DNA of 64,000 nucleotides, from the NCBI GenBank assembly GCA_006386115.1, contig VFIW01000007.1:592693-656692 (forward strand). The letters run 5' to 3'. The translations under genes and the position numbers were made by a program. The notes below the pieces were generated by a model. It saw only the letters and a list, made by a program, of their open reading frames with translations, was not told the DNA's origin and made no database searches. The stretch is from Globisporangium splendens. Its lineage: Eukaryota > Oomycota > Peronosporomycetes > Pythiales > Pythiaceae. Positions 35,480 through 44,912 of the stretch are shown piece by piece. Position 1 is the first letter of the stretch, and the number at the start of each line of letters is the position of its first letter.

Positions 35480-36351
35480 TTAAAGTCTCCACCGCACAGA
35501 ATGGGTCCATCATGTGACGAGAGGAGACCTGATAGTGCTCTGTAGAAAGCTTCCCTTGCAAATACAGTAGAAGGAGCGTAGATGTTGAGAAGTAACACCG
35601 TTTCACCACGCAACGTCACCGTAGCTGCCATCCAGTGCGCATTCCACTGATCCTGCTTATATGGAGCCAGTGTAGGTATGCACGAATAGGGATTCAACAA
35701 GATCGCCACTCCTCCTTTGCGCTCGGTGGAAGCTGACCAGAGAGAGAGTCTGGGATCCGACTCTTCTGATGGTTCCTGAAAACCCCAACTTCGACGAAAT
35801 CTGGATTGCATTGATGCCACTTCGGTCTCCAGGACGTGCGTTTCTTGGAGAAAGACAATGTCCAATGATCCCGAGTCATCAGTCTGTCGAAAATGTGAAA
35901 ACCACGCGTTCAGATTGGCGTCGGATTTGGAGAACCCCATCACATTCTGTGTGTGGAATCCAACAGTTAGCTCATGGCGAGCATTGACTGTCGCACTGCG
36001 CCTTCTGGGTCGGCGGTTGTCACGACGAGCTTGGGTTGTGGGTTGATATGGTCGCGACGGTAGTCCATCGCCGGAATACGTTGATGTGCCTTGTATTCCA
36101 CGCTGTACTTCCGCCGGAGAGACAGTTGAGCCATCTCCCCCTGCTCGCACTGAACTGCCACCAAGTGCAGTGCGAGTTGAGGCACCATGGGTGCCTTTAG
36201 TTCTGATTGTGCCGCTGTTGGACCTCCAGCTCATGCTGGTGCGCCAATAGCGACCATGACGTCGTCGTGCCCACAATCGCATCAATTGCTGATTGTAGAG
36301 AAGACGAACGCCAATATTCTTCAGCTCGGGTTTCAGGCATAACGTGACCAA
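35410..36351 (-). CDS. A4 ORF2, APE-type endonuclease part
   Basis: The motifs HTQNVMGF, FLQETHV and GGDFNCTL are present; the fourth (SDH) is in the next frame because of a one-base loss. The frame overlaps the end of ORF1 by 155 bases in a different phase, exactly as in A1. That suggests ORF2 is reached by frameshifting or re-initiation, though the start is not certain. Confidence 0.85.
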   Translation of the reverse strand: MVTLCLKPELKNIGVRLLYNQQLMRLWARRRHGRYWRTSMSWRSNSGTIRTKGTHGASTRTALGGSSVRAGGDGSTVSPAEVQRGIQGTSTYSGDGLPSRPYQPTTQARRDNRRPRRRSATVNARHELTVGFHTQNVMGFSKSDANLNAWFSHFRQTDDSGSLDIVFLQETHVLETEVASMQSRFRRSWGFQEPSEESDPRLSLWSASTERKGGVAILLNPYSCIPTLAPYKQDQWNAHWMAATVTLRGETVLLLNIYAPSTVFAREAFYRALSGLLSSHDGPILCGGDFNCTLNQMADRSHNTTTKCTIPGN

Positions 36352-39300
36352 CGGCTTCGTGCTTGGGGAACATGCTTGGTAGTAGAAGACTTGTCACATT
36401 GAGAATTGCCCATTTGTCTGGGTCAATGGGTCGCGAGACGGTCGCGGTCAATAGGCTATCATCTAGCTTTTCAAGTCTGTTCCATTGCTTGATGTTGTCA
36501 GTCATGGACCAACGAGCGGAGCCTTGCGGACAGGCGTCAACAGCCGATGCCCATTTCTTACAAAAGGCTCGCACTTGCGCGCTAACTGCATCGTCAGCTG
36601 AGTGATGCCGGATTAATGCGCGTTGAGCTTGACTGTTTATGCTGTGCCCAAAATCAAGAAGCTTTTTCACTGGGAACATGCGCAAGACCTCCAGTGGAAA
36701 AGGCAGTGCACAAATGAGCGCACTTAGAGCATCCACGTGACTGGGAATCCATCCAGTCAATTTGGAGACGTCGCTTGGATCAACTGAAGGCAAGCTGAAT
36801 CTTCGATTTTGTCGAGTCGCCGTGGTCCAGTCGTGCATGGCTTTGTTGTTTGCACGAAAATGCTGTCTTCGAAGGGCTTGTTCAGCAGCCGTCAATTGTT
36901 CGAGCTCCTCTTTCGATCCAACCAATCGTTCAACCAGAGACTTGCGTGCTTGCCCATCGTCCTGGACAGAGTGAGACGGTGAGGAAGGAGGCGTCTCAAA
37001 TTCGCCGCTTTCACTGTCGTTGGAAAAGGTTGACTCTTGACTGGCCTCGGATTGACCTGGTGTCGTTGAAGCCGCTGCTTTTAAAACTGAGGACGCAAGT
37101 TCTGGGATCTTTCGTGCCCGTGGCCGATTTAACGTATGAGAGTGGGAATCTGGTTCTCGCTCCGGTTCCTGGAATCGATGTTCATCATCCGTCGACCCTG
37201 TAACTAGTCCACTACCCATCGCCGCATTGATTTCTGGCCCGGGACCAAAGACACTCGTTGGGTCTGCATCTCGAGATTCAGCAGAGTCAATGTGTCCAAA
37301 ATCTTGGTCAGCGCTGCCTGGAGTTGGCTGGTTCATCGAGAGAGAACCATTGCCTGCATCCTCGGTACCATTTTGACTGCGCATTTCCTGGTGAAAGGCT
37401 TTAGTCACCTCTGCTGGCAGAGGGAGAGTGGCTTGACCATTTGGCGGGGTCACAGCACCTCCCGTCAGATCTTGCAAGTGCATCGTGGAATCCATCGACG
37501 TGGAATCCGCCAAGGACATCGTGACATCGAAGTGCGAGGGATCTTCAGAGTACCCAGAGGTGGTATCAGCTGATGGCTCCGATGATGGTTGCTGGTTTGC
37601 CGATCCATTATCTCTAGACGCTGAGGGAAAAGACTTCGAGCCGGGCTGGCTCGTTCTTGATTGCTCCTCGTCTTGAGTCTGCGCAGTGGGACTGTGCTCG
37701 CGGACGACATGAGCTTTGACAAACTCCCTGAGTTTCGTATAAGCAAGGTCTTGATCTCCTTGGCTTTCGGTATTCTCAGCGGGAGATGATCCTGAAGCAG
37801 CTGTCGTAGAAGCCTTGTTCCCAGCATGCTGATCGCCATCCTTGGGACCCAAATTCTTAGCTTTGGCTCGCTTCTTGAGTAAATCAAGTTGCCTTTTCGC
37901 TCGATTTTTGGCGTTCTTGGCCTCCTGGAGGATCAGAGATGCGGCTGCTGCTTCTTTTGCTGTCACACGTTGCTGTAAATCAAGCAATTCAATCTGGCGT
38001 TGGAACTGTCCAGCTTCACGATTCGCAGATGAAGATTCCTCATCACGACCACTGGTGTCTGCCTCCTTGTGTTCGTCTCGATCGAGAGCCAAACTGTGCG
38101 CTTTGGCTGAAACGTCATGGAATTTGCGTTTTGCAGTCGCAGCCGCTGCAGCAGCTGCGGTGTGCGCGGAAAACGCTTTGGACAGATGCTCCTTGGCAAT
38201 GTCTAATGTTGCCTGAGCAGCGCTTAAGCGGGCGTCGATAGCAATCTTTTGCTTCGCTTGAGTGGAGTTTGCTTGTACCCCATCAAGCACAGAATCAGCT
38301 GAAGAAAGCTTCCCAGCCAGAATGGCCTCAAGTTCAAGTTCGCGCTTCTTTCGAGCCTGGAGAGCCTTGCGGTTGCTCTGACCGTTAGAAGCCTTGACAC
38401 TTGTCTCTGGAGACCCGGTACCAATGCTGCCAGAGCTGGCTACTGTTCCAGGAGATGTGCCAACAACAGAAGTCAGCTTCGGAGCAGCCTTTAAGATTCC
38501 GCCTTTTGGCGCTCGTCTACCAGCTGATGCCGCGTCAGAAGCTGGATGGGGTTGCCCTTTCGACGCCGGTGAACTCTTCACTGGTGTGGTCGCTGAGGTT
38601 GAAATCATGGATTTCATCGCCCCCTTCTGTTTCTTGAGATTGGCTGGATCGAACCATTCTGCCTCCGACGGCGTAACCGATTGAGCGTCTGTTGCAGAAT
38701 TGGCCGCTGCTGCCACTGCTGCAGAGCCGGTGCTGCTACTCGAGTCAGCAGGCTGGAGCATCTCAGAGAGCAGCGCTTTCTCAGTTGCCTTGGTCTTCAG
38801 GTTGGCCATGACTTTGCCCAAACTATTGGAGAGATTGCCAATGTACTTTTGTCGGACTTCAAGAGACATGTGCTGCAGCTCAAATTTCGACATTTCCTTT
38901 GCTTGCTTGATTTCTGGTTCGAAGTCGCGATGAAATTGCATCTGACAATCTCCAGGAGCTCGAGTACACTTGCTTTTTGGGTGCGAGGGGTCGAAGCACT
39001 GAAAGCAAGGGATTCGGCTGTACCGCTGATGATGATGAACGAAGATCGAGAACCCTTTAGCAGAGATGTGGGTGACATCTTTGAGCTGAGGGGGACATTC
39101 CTCGGAATTGAAGATAACGACCCAGAAATTAGAGTCGTATGCGCCATCACGTGCTCGCGGCGCGCGCGCAATGGACACGACTTCACATTCGGTGCTCAAT
39201 GCTATCAGTTGGCCGACAACGTCATTGCCTAAGCCGGGAGCTACAACACGGACTTGATATTGTAGTGCATCCGCTTGGTGGGGAATAGTATTGTCGATAT

Positions 39301-40000
39301 CGCATCGATCATCTTCTTCCTCGAGCTTGGCGGTGCTCAGGAGAACGAGTTTTTCGTTGCGAAATTTAATCTCTCGTCGATGCCACTTCGTTGCAGTGGA
39401 CTGGTCCTTGACAATGAAGGTTAAACGCCGAGTCGCCGCAGTGTAGTACAAACGCTTGACATTCTGAATCCACTCGCACAGATTCTTATAACCTGCAGAG
39501 CCGGCTGGCTCGGATGCAAGTAATTGCATAAGAATTGTCTTTTCCGCGATGTGTTCAGGCATCAAGATGCGCGGAGGGACCACAGCAACGACTGTGCCTT
39601 CGAGGCAGTCTTCAAAGAATTTGACATAGGCCATGCGTTGGAGGAAAGTGTGGGTACAAGCGAGGAATGCAGGAGGCGCGTCTAAGACGAGAGCACCCAT
39701 TATCCAGGCATTCAACGCTTCTTCTTCGGCCGGCACCATCTTCCGTAGGTCATCATCGGGTTTAGTCTTCCATGGACGTGTAGCGATCTTGGTCAATCGC
39801 TGAACCCATGCACGATGACGCGCTTCACGCACCGCGGCATCAGTCCGAGTGTTGTTCTCTGGGTGAGCAGCATCAGGCTGAGGCGGTGTCTGGCCCATCA
39901 TGCCTCTTTTTATTTCTTCAACGCGATGGGGATCCCAACCAGAACATGCGGAATTCGTACCGCCACCATCAGGAGGCTGTTCAGGAGGAGGCTCCGTCAT
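36197..40000 (-). CDS. A4 ORF1, gag-like protein with CCHC knuckle
   Basis: The 1267-residue frame starts at the first Met inside the element (MTEPPPEQPP at 40000); the frame is open further upstream only because it runs into flanking DNA. The N-terminal region contains the AHPEN codons that form the insertion site X. A zinc knuckle CFQCFDPSHPKSKC lies near residue 330. A helical Ala/Lys/Glu-rich part around 480-650 and long Ser/Gln/Thr-rich stretches follow. Likely RNA-binding chaperone of the retrotransposon particle. Codon use resembles ORF2. Confidence 0.88.
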   Translation of the reverse strand: MTEPPPEQPPDGGGTNSACSGWDPHRVEEIKRGMMGQTPPQPDAAHPENNTRTDAAVREARHRAWVQRLTKIATRPWKTKPDDDLRKMVPAEEEALNAWIMGALVLDAPPAFLACTHTFLQRMAYVKFFEDCLEGTVVAVVPPRILMPEHIAEKTILMQLLASEPAGSAGYKNLCEWIQNVKRLYYTAATRRLTFIVKDQSTATKWHRREIKFRNEKLVLLSTAKLEEEDDRCDIDNTIPHQADALQYQVRVVAPGLGNDVVGQLIALSTECEVVSIARAPRARDGAYDSNFWVVIFNSEECPPQLKDVTHISAKGFSIFVHHHQRYSRIPCFQCFDPSHPKSKCTRAPGDCQMQFHRDFEPEIKQAKEMSKFELQHMSLEVRQKYIGNLSNSLGKVMANLKTKATEKALLSEMLQPADSSSSTGSAAVAAAANSATDAQSVTPSEAEWFDPANLKKQKGAMKSMISTSATTPVKSSPASKGQPHPASDAASAGRRAPKGGILKAAPKLTSVVGTSPGTVASSGSIGTGSPETSVKASNGQSNRKALQARKKRELELEAILAGKLSSADSVLDGVQANSTQAKQKIAIDARLSAAQATLDIAKEHLSKAFSAHTAAAAAAATAKRKFHDVSAKAHSLALDRDEHKEADTSGRDEESSSANREAGQFQRQIELLDLQQRVTAKEAAAASLILQEAKNAKNRAKRQLDLLKKRAKAKNLGPKDGDQHAGNKASTTAASGSSPAENTESQGDQDLAYTKLREFVKAHVVREHSPTAQTQDEEQSRTSQPGSKSFPSASRDNGSANQQPSSEPSADTTSGYSEDPSHFDVTMSLADSTSMDSTMHLQDLTGGAVTPPNGQATLPLPAEVTKAFHQEMRSQNGTEDAGNGSLSMNQPTPGSADQDFGHIDSAESRDADPTSVFGPGPEINAAMGSGLVTGSTDDEHRFQEPEREPDSHSHTLNRPRARKIPELASSVLKAAASTTPGQSEASQESTFSNDSESGEFETPPSSPSHSVQDDGQARKSLVERLVGSKEELEQLTAAEQALRRQHFRANNKAMHDWTTATRQNRRFSLPSVDPSDVSKLTGWIPSHVDALSALICALPFPLEVLRMFPVKKLLDFGHSINSQAQRALIRHHSADDAVSAQVRAFCKKWASAVDACPQGSARWSMTDNIKQWNRLEKLDDSLLTATVSRPIDPDKWAILNVTSLLLPSMFPKHEAVGHVMPETRAEEYWRSSSLQSAIDAIVGTTTSWSLLAHQHELEVQQRHNQN
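39855..39869. repeat. Empty target site X in A4 ORF1
   Basis: TTCTCTGGGTGAGCA occurs once here with no insertion. It shows that the 15-mer belongs to element A and was duplicated by B and C in A1. Confidence 0.9.
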
Positions 40001-40123
40001 TGGTCGAAACTCCGAAAACAGCTGGTTACTGAAGGATGGGACGCTGGCTCTTGATTGGTTCTTGCTTGAGTCTTGGGGCTTGGTATTGCGTAATCTGTGG
40101 GGTAGACCGCAAATTTCACAATA

Positions 40124-40136
40124 GGCCTGCAAATAT
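40124..40136. repeat. Target-site duplication of A4, right copy
   Basis: GGCCTGCAAATAT, partner of 30728-30740. Confidence 0.9.
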
Positions 40137-40144
40137 ACCCTGTC

Positions 40145-41379
40145 ATGCCGCAAACTCTCGGCCCTCTGTTCAATCGCCAGAATGGCAAAGTCCGCGAGTG
40201 GAGCATATCAGTCGCGCTCTTCACAGAAGCAGGCCACGAAATCCCCCTCAGCCAAGTCGAATGCGCCAAGATCAAAAAAAGGTACTACACATCGTATACA
40301 ACCTGTTCGGGCTGCTCGGGTATGAAGATGACTACCTCTGCGCCTACAGTCGTGCGGATGGGAAAGAATCTCGGACGCAAGGACGAGACTAACGTTCTCA
40401 CGCAGGCCAACAAGGAAAGTCAAAGCAGACACGCGGCCAAGATTATGGCCGGATACGTTCTGCGCGCTGCCGGTACTAGTGAATCCGGCACCCGACAGGC
40501 TAACGCAATGCCGTTTCCAATGGCTTTGAAAAGCTGGAAAGGCCACAAGGCAAAACTGGAGTATCCTCTCTATATCCAACCAAAGCTCGATGGGGTGCGG
40601 ATGCTGGCCAAGTATGAGGACGGTGAGGTTGCTCTCTACACGCGGCGCCTCCATGCGATCACTGGCTTCACGCGGGTGAGGCAGGATCTCAAGCACATGT
40701 TCCAGGCAGTTGGGTTCGGCTCCTTTATCATAGACGGCGAACTGTACTCTCATGGAACCGACTTACAGACGATCAGCGGCATCGTTCGCAACGAGTCGAT
40801 CCCCGAGACGGAGAAGGAGAAGCTGCTGTACCACGTGTTTGATTTCTTTGACCCCGCGAATGCCACGATTGGTTTCAAAAACCGATTCACCATCCTTCGC
40901 AACTTCGTCAAATCCACTAAGAGCGAGCTGGTCGTACTGAACGACACGTTCCACGTGGAAAACTCTAAGGAAGCGGATCGCTATTTCAAGAAAACTACGG
41001 CGGCTGGATACGAAGGTCTGATCTTCAAGTCTGCTGATCACCCGTATGAGTTCGACTTCAACAAGGAGAAGCGATCGTCGTGGTACCTCAAGCGTAAGAA
41101 GCAGGAGGATTGTGAGTTTCCGATCGTTGGCTTCACGAACGGGAGGGGAAAAGACGTTGACTGCATTGTGTTCGTTCTCGAGGCTAATGGCAAGCGGTTC
41201 AACTGCGTTCCCAACGGGACGTACGAGTATCGCAAGCAGCTATATGAGGCTGCGCGTATTCTTTCGACACCGAGTTTAACGGTAAGCTTGCTAAGGTTCT
41301 CTTCGATGATACCAGCAAAGACGGTGTGCCGCTTCGAGGCCAGATTACCCAAATCGGTCGCGATTTATCCTTTGATTAG
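40145..41379 (+). pseudogene. Virus-type ATP-dependent DNA ligase, frameshifted near the 3' end
   Basis: The nucleotidyltransferase motifs are in order: KLDGVR (motif I with the AMP-accepting Lys) near residue 148, IDGELY (motif III), EGLIFKS (motif IV) and SWYLKRKK (motif V), then an OB-fold-like end. An N-terminal part with REWSI and a GKNLGRKDET stretch resembles the small ligases of phages and large DNA viruses, which seal nicks during viral replication or repair. The frame runs on to 41614, but the ligase-like C-terminus continues in another frame from ~41265 and ends at TAG 41377-41379. One base change therefore breaks the gene. The region between REWSI and GKNLGR may also be altered. 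Its leader lies at 30665-30740, moved away by A4. Confidence 0.82.
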
Positions 41380-41434
41380 GAGCATATCTCTTTTTTATCG
41401 TACATTGTTGGAGGCGCCCGAACCAATTCAAAAC

Positions 41435-42946
41435 CTACACGCTTGCAGCGATGGCTGCCAAGCTTTTAGCCTTCTCTGCTTCGTTTTCCTCGTTGTAGCC
41501 CACAAGAACCGAGTGGATCTTCTGCGCGACCTTCTTCATAAACGCATACGTTGGAACGCAATCCGCGTCTTCCTCCATACGAACAATGTCGCGTCGAATA
41601 CACTGATCTTCTGACTTGATGAAGTGCCACACCTCGTAGTTGGTCACGATGCTGTACACCACGTTCAAGTCGTAAACGTCGGCGACAGCTTCGCAGCCCG
41701 TCAGACTTTGAGCTGTCCCCTTGTCAAACAGCTCCTTCTTGACCTCGACGATGCAGATCTTCTTCTTTCCCCGAGCGATCACGAATTCAAAGTGGCCAGT
41801 TGCGTTCACACGGTTCCCGACTACATCCTCCTCTGCGTGAAGAGTCGCTTTCGTTTTGGGCGTGTCCTCGCTTTCGTCAGAATTGAGGAGGGAACAAACG
41901 CAGACGAGGAACGGAGCGATGAAGTGCACGCGCTTGGCCTCCCTTCCATTCATGTAATCCCCGAATGCAGCGTTCGTTTCGCAGAGGTACTTGTGGAAAC
42001 GCTCCATGCGGTCGTCCGGAATAGCCAGCTCCGCTTGAGTATACTTCTGGACAGTGTCGAAGATTGACTCAACTTGGGACAACTTCACATCAGAGTAAGC
42101 AGTCAGCGGCTCATCGTCATCGCTTTTGACTTTGAACTTGACGCGTTTGTTCTGGGAAAAGCGTTCATTGAGCTTGCGCCAGCGCTTCAGACGGATGGAA
42201 TGGTGAATCTTACTCTTGGGGATGTTCAGCGTGTACACGATCACCTGAATGGTTTTCTGCGCAGACGACTCTTGCGTGAACACGTCTTCGACGAGGCTGG
42301 ATGAATCAAGCTCGTCTTGAAGAAGCAGGTCTTCAAACACGTCGCTGTTGCCTAGGAGAGTATCTGGCGTCGCAGAGATCCACTCGCCGTTGCGCTTCGC
42401 GAGAAAGAGCTTGAGCTTGTCTGCAGAGAATCCCTTGAGATCAGATTCTGCAGTCGCCTTGATCCTCCTTCTTAGCTGAAAGATCGGATCGGTCTGGGGC
42501 AGTTTCACGGAGAAGATGCTCTTCTTGCCGACGATGACGCAGTTCAACGTTCGCGTTGGCGCTGCGGGCTTCTTAGGTGTCTTCGCGGTTGTCTTCGTGG
42601 GTACGGTCACCAGCAGATGAATCGTCCGCTTCGGTAGAGGGAACGAAATCACGTCCTCGAGTTGTTCAGTTGGATCTAGCTCATCTTGAAGCAAGTCCCG
42701 CACAGTTGAGCTGTTGCCTGCTTTCAACGCAGCCATGTCGTCCGATTTACTCGCTAGCCATTGCTCCGAGCCGTCCTCCGTACGTCGAGCAAGAAAGAGC
42801 TGCAACTGGTGTGCATCCACACGGGCCAAAACATGCTGGTTCTCCTTCTTGATTGCCTTCTTCACATCGTCAACCGTCGCTGTTGGCGCCACATCAAGAG
42901 AAAACACGTCCCCCACGACGCCCACGATCACACAGAAGAGCTTCAT
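41435..42946 (-). CDS. Crinkler (CRN)-like protein with doubled N-terminal module and nuclease-like C-terminus
   Basis: The 503-residue frame starts at a Met giving MKLFCVIVGVVGDVFSLDV, the usual opening of oomycete CRN proteins. Two ubiquitin-like header modules follow one another, with LQLFLAR (~residue 50) and LKLFLAK (~residue 155), the LxLFLAK signature. A basic linker leads to a C-terminal region (residues ~330-480) with FEFVIARGKKKICIVEVKKE, which fits the core of a PD-(D/E)xK nuclease. CRN proteins are modular proteins thought to act inside other cells or in conflicts, often in the nucleus. There is no classical signal peptide. The open frame extends upstream to 43408, but those residues lack CRN character. 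It sits between virus-like genes; host or virus origin is open. Confidence 0.85.
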   Translation of the reverse strand: MKLFCVIVGVVGDVFSLDVAPTATVDDVKKAIKKENQHVLARVDAHQLQLFLARRTEDGSEQWLASKSDDMAALKAGNSSTVRDLLQDELDPTEQLEDVISFPLPKRTIHLLVTVPTKTTAKTPKKPAAPTRTLNCVIVGKKSIFSVKLPQTDPIFQLRRRIKATAESDLKGFSADKLKLFLAKRNGEWISATPDTLLGNSDVFEDLLLQDELDSSSLVEDVFTQESSAQKTIQVIVYTLNIPKSKIHHSIRLKRWRKLNERFSQNKRVKFKVKSDDDEPLTAYSDVKLSQVESIFDTVQKYTQAELAIPDDRMERFHKYLCETNAAFGDYMNGREAKRVHFIAPFLVCVCSLLNSDESEDTPKTKATLHAEEDVVGNRVNATGHFEFVIARGKKKICIVEVKKELFDKGTAQSLTGCEAVADVYDLNVVYSIVTNYEVWHFIKSEDQCIRRDIVRMEEDADCVPTYAFMKKVAQKIHSVLVGYNEENEAEKAKSLAAIAASV

Positions 42947-43402
42947 TGCTGTCCTTGGCGTGAAGAAAAAACAGAATGGCGCTATTTTAGGCGGTTCACC
43001 AAATATTTGTGGACCACATTTGCCTGAGACGACATGGACTGAGCGAAGCGTCGCGAAGGATCGCCAAGGTTGAAATATAAAACCTCGATGTCGTTGAGAA
43101 ACCGCTTGGTAAAACCTAAATAACCTTGCCTGGCGCGCCTGCTCGAGTTTCTCTTCACTTCGAGATTTCGAGCGGGACGAGCATGTGGCGTTGTGCGGTC
43201 GCTTCTGCTGGATAGCAGGGGCTTTCCACTGTCCACGTCGTGTAATCCCGTGCGGCGTGTCGATCAGAGCGAAGCTGCCGTCGTCGCCTTCACTGGATTG
43301 TGAAAGCTTTCGATTGGTTGTCTGAGCCTTGGTCGTGCGAATCATGACCGCGGAGGAGCGGAAGGAGGTGTACACTGCTGGTGAGCAGGTGCCTCGATTT
43401 GA
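42947..43402. promoter_or_regulatory. Intergenic region between CRN-like gene and 43.4 kb ORF
   Basis: The two neighbours are divergent, so this 456 bp stretch probably holds both promoters. No specific motif is convincing. It also carries the fortuitous open extension upstream of the CRN start. Confidence 0.35.
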
Positions 43403-43707
43403 TTGCATACTGCGTTTCGACTCTTTAACATTGTTCGTGTAGAGAGCACTGGGCGCAACGACGACGACGACAATGAGACTGTGTCAAGCTCGCCAGCTCT
43501 ATCCACGACCGACCTCCAGTCAAAAGCGTCTGCGAAGCCGAACCCGAAGTCGAGAGCGCACCCGAACGCGAAGCCGAACGTGAATCCGCCTGGGGCAGAA
43601 TCAACGGTGGCTGTCGACTCCGGTAATGCGCCTCCTGGAGTGCGACGACTTGTGTTTTCGACGGCTACTCGTACGATCACGGAAACGGCACACCCATTCC
43701 CGAGTAT

Positions 43708-44406
43708 TTGCGTCAAGTCTTTCAAGATAAGACAGCGCAGAAGCTACATCGCCTCCCGTGGATGACCGAGTTCAGTCGAGACTACGTCAAAATCGTCGCG
43801 CCGACTGAGAAGAATCCAGTTCGGTTGTTCGACTGCTCCAGTATCACCACGAGTTTCTTCAATGAAGACCATGACACTTGCCTCATCGATCTTTACTTCT
43901 ACGATCGCTTCGTGAAGTCTGGTGGTGTCGAAGATCAGCGTTGGTCTCCTGAAAGGCATCTCGCTGCGTGGAATCGGTTTGTCGAGAAGTTCAATTGCAA
44001 TCCGCAGACCTGGTTATACCATCATCGCCTGGATGAAGAAACTTTCTTCAAGTCCAACGGACAAGTCGCAGTCATGGTCAAGATTCATTGCATCTGCGTG
44101 AACATGGAGTGGCCGTGCGCTGTCGTCGAGAAGTACAAATGCCCAATGTGCTACGCTGGTGCCGAAACTGTGTCTCTCTCCAAGGTGGGAGGCGGGCCAC
44201 CCTTCCAGGAACGTCTGCTGGAGTTGACGACGCTGTTGGACCGTATCATGGACGTGGACATTGCGCGTCTCTCGGCTCAGATCTCGGAGATTCACCAAAA
44301 CAATCGAAAGCGCGACCGCCGTATTGATCAGCTCGAGCATTCGATGGAGCCTTCGTATTCGTCGTCTGACTCGCCTTCGCCGTCGCGAAAGCACAAGAGC
44401 TCGTAG
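43708..44406 (+). CDS. Unrecognised protein with CxxC and coiled-coil end; 5' end uncertain
   Basis: The open frame of 232 codons from ATG 43708 to TAG 44406 has coding-like composition. A CPMC motif near residue 144 may bind metal; residues ~165-212 look like coiled coil, followed by a Ser-rich, basic tail. The same frame is protein-like upstream to ~43655, while a different frame (43403-43765) carries a Pro/Lys/Asn-rich stretch. That suggests one gene with a frameshift at a T run near 43657, or simply a later start. I do not recognise the family. Confidence 0.5.
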   Translation: MRQVFQDKTAQKLHRLPWMTEFSRDYVKIVAPTEKNPVRLFDCSSITTSFFNEDHDTCLIDLYFYDRFVKSGGVEDQRWSPERHLAAWNRFVEKFNCNPQTWLYHHRLDEETFFKSNGQVAVMVKIHCICVNMEWPCAVVEKYKCPMCYAGAETVSLSKVGGGPPFQERLLELTTLLDRIMDVDIARLSAQISEIHQNNRKRDRRIDQLEHSMEPSYSSSDSPSPSRKHKSS

Positions 44407-44438
44407 TTTGATGTGTTGCGTTGATTAATTTATTGAAA

Positions 44439-44867
44439 TCAGACGATGAACGATTCGATTGCGTTTGCGACGTTGTCTGGAAATCCAAATGCCATAACAC
44501 CATGGCCGATCCGCAGTCGTTGCTTCAATGTCGCAGTTGGCTGGAGTTGCTCTCGAAAATAGAGAATCGTTTTGCGTGTTAGAGATTGATTGATTGCTAG
44601 GTGGAGCCATTCGATCCGATTCGCAAATTGGATCAGTAGCGGCAACGAAAGAACCTCCCTGCTGCAGATTCCATCCCATCGCAATTCATTCGCGAAGTCG
44701 CAGATGAATCGCTCGGACAGCACGTGGAAGAAGCTGATGGTTCTCAAATTGATTCTGTCTTTGAACTCGCGGAGGAATTCCTCCGATAGATTCTGGTATG
44801 CACTGATATGATCCCAGTCGACCAACTCGACGTTGGCTCTGGCATAGAGCTCAATACTAAATGACAT
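44439..44867 (-). CDS. LSEEF/REF-repeat protein, giant-virus style
   Basis: The intact 142-residue frame contains WDHISAYQNLSEEFLREFKDRI followed by a degenerate second unit (ISFFHVLSERFICDF), then weaker units (LLIQFANRIEWLHLAI). Repeats of the W-x2-IS-x2-Q-x-LSE-x-FI-x-EF kind are, to my knowledge, common in proteins of giant viruses such as mimiviruses and marseilleviruses and rare elsewhere; their function is unknown. The gene is convergent with the 43708 ORF (33 bp gap) and 45 bp after the next minus-strand frame, a compact viral-like spacing. Confidence 0.65.
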   Translation of the reverse strand: MSFSIELYARANVELVDWDHISAYQNLSEEFLREFKDRINLRTISFFHVLSERFICDFANELRWDGICSREVLSLPLLIQFANRIEWLHLAINQSLTRKTILYFREQLQPTATLKQRLRIGHGVMAFGFPDNVANAIESFIV

Positions 44868-44912
44868 CCTCGTTCGTGTATATTGATTCCGACTTTTTGT
44901 CGAGGCGGCCTT

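Larger units (their letters stand above)
30741..40123 (-). mobile_element. Non-LTR retrotransposon A, copy A4, full length
   Basis: The element is 9383 bp, with the 3' tail (TATAAAGATAAAG) at 30741 and the 5' end (ATTGTGAAATTTGCGG) at 40123, flanked by a 13 bp duplication. The layout is a 123 bp leader, ORF1 and ORF2. It is the least damaged A copy, with one indel in the endonuclease. It keeps the empty X site at 39855-39869. Confidence 0.95.

Noticed and set aside
41265..41614. Long C-terminus of the ligase frame up to 41614
   Set aside because: Ligase-like residues continue in another frame and stop at 41379; the extension has no family character and overlaps the CRN 3' end.
42947..43408. 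N-terminal extension of the CRN-like protein to 43408
   Set aside because: The open frame continues, but the canonical CRN opening starts at 42946 and the upstream residues look non-coding.
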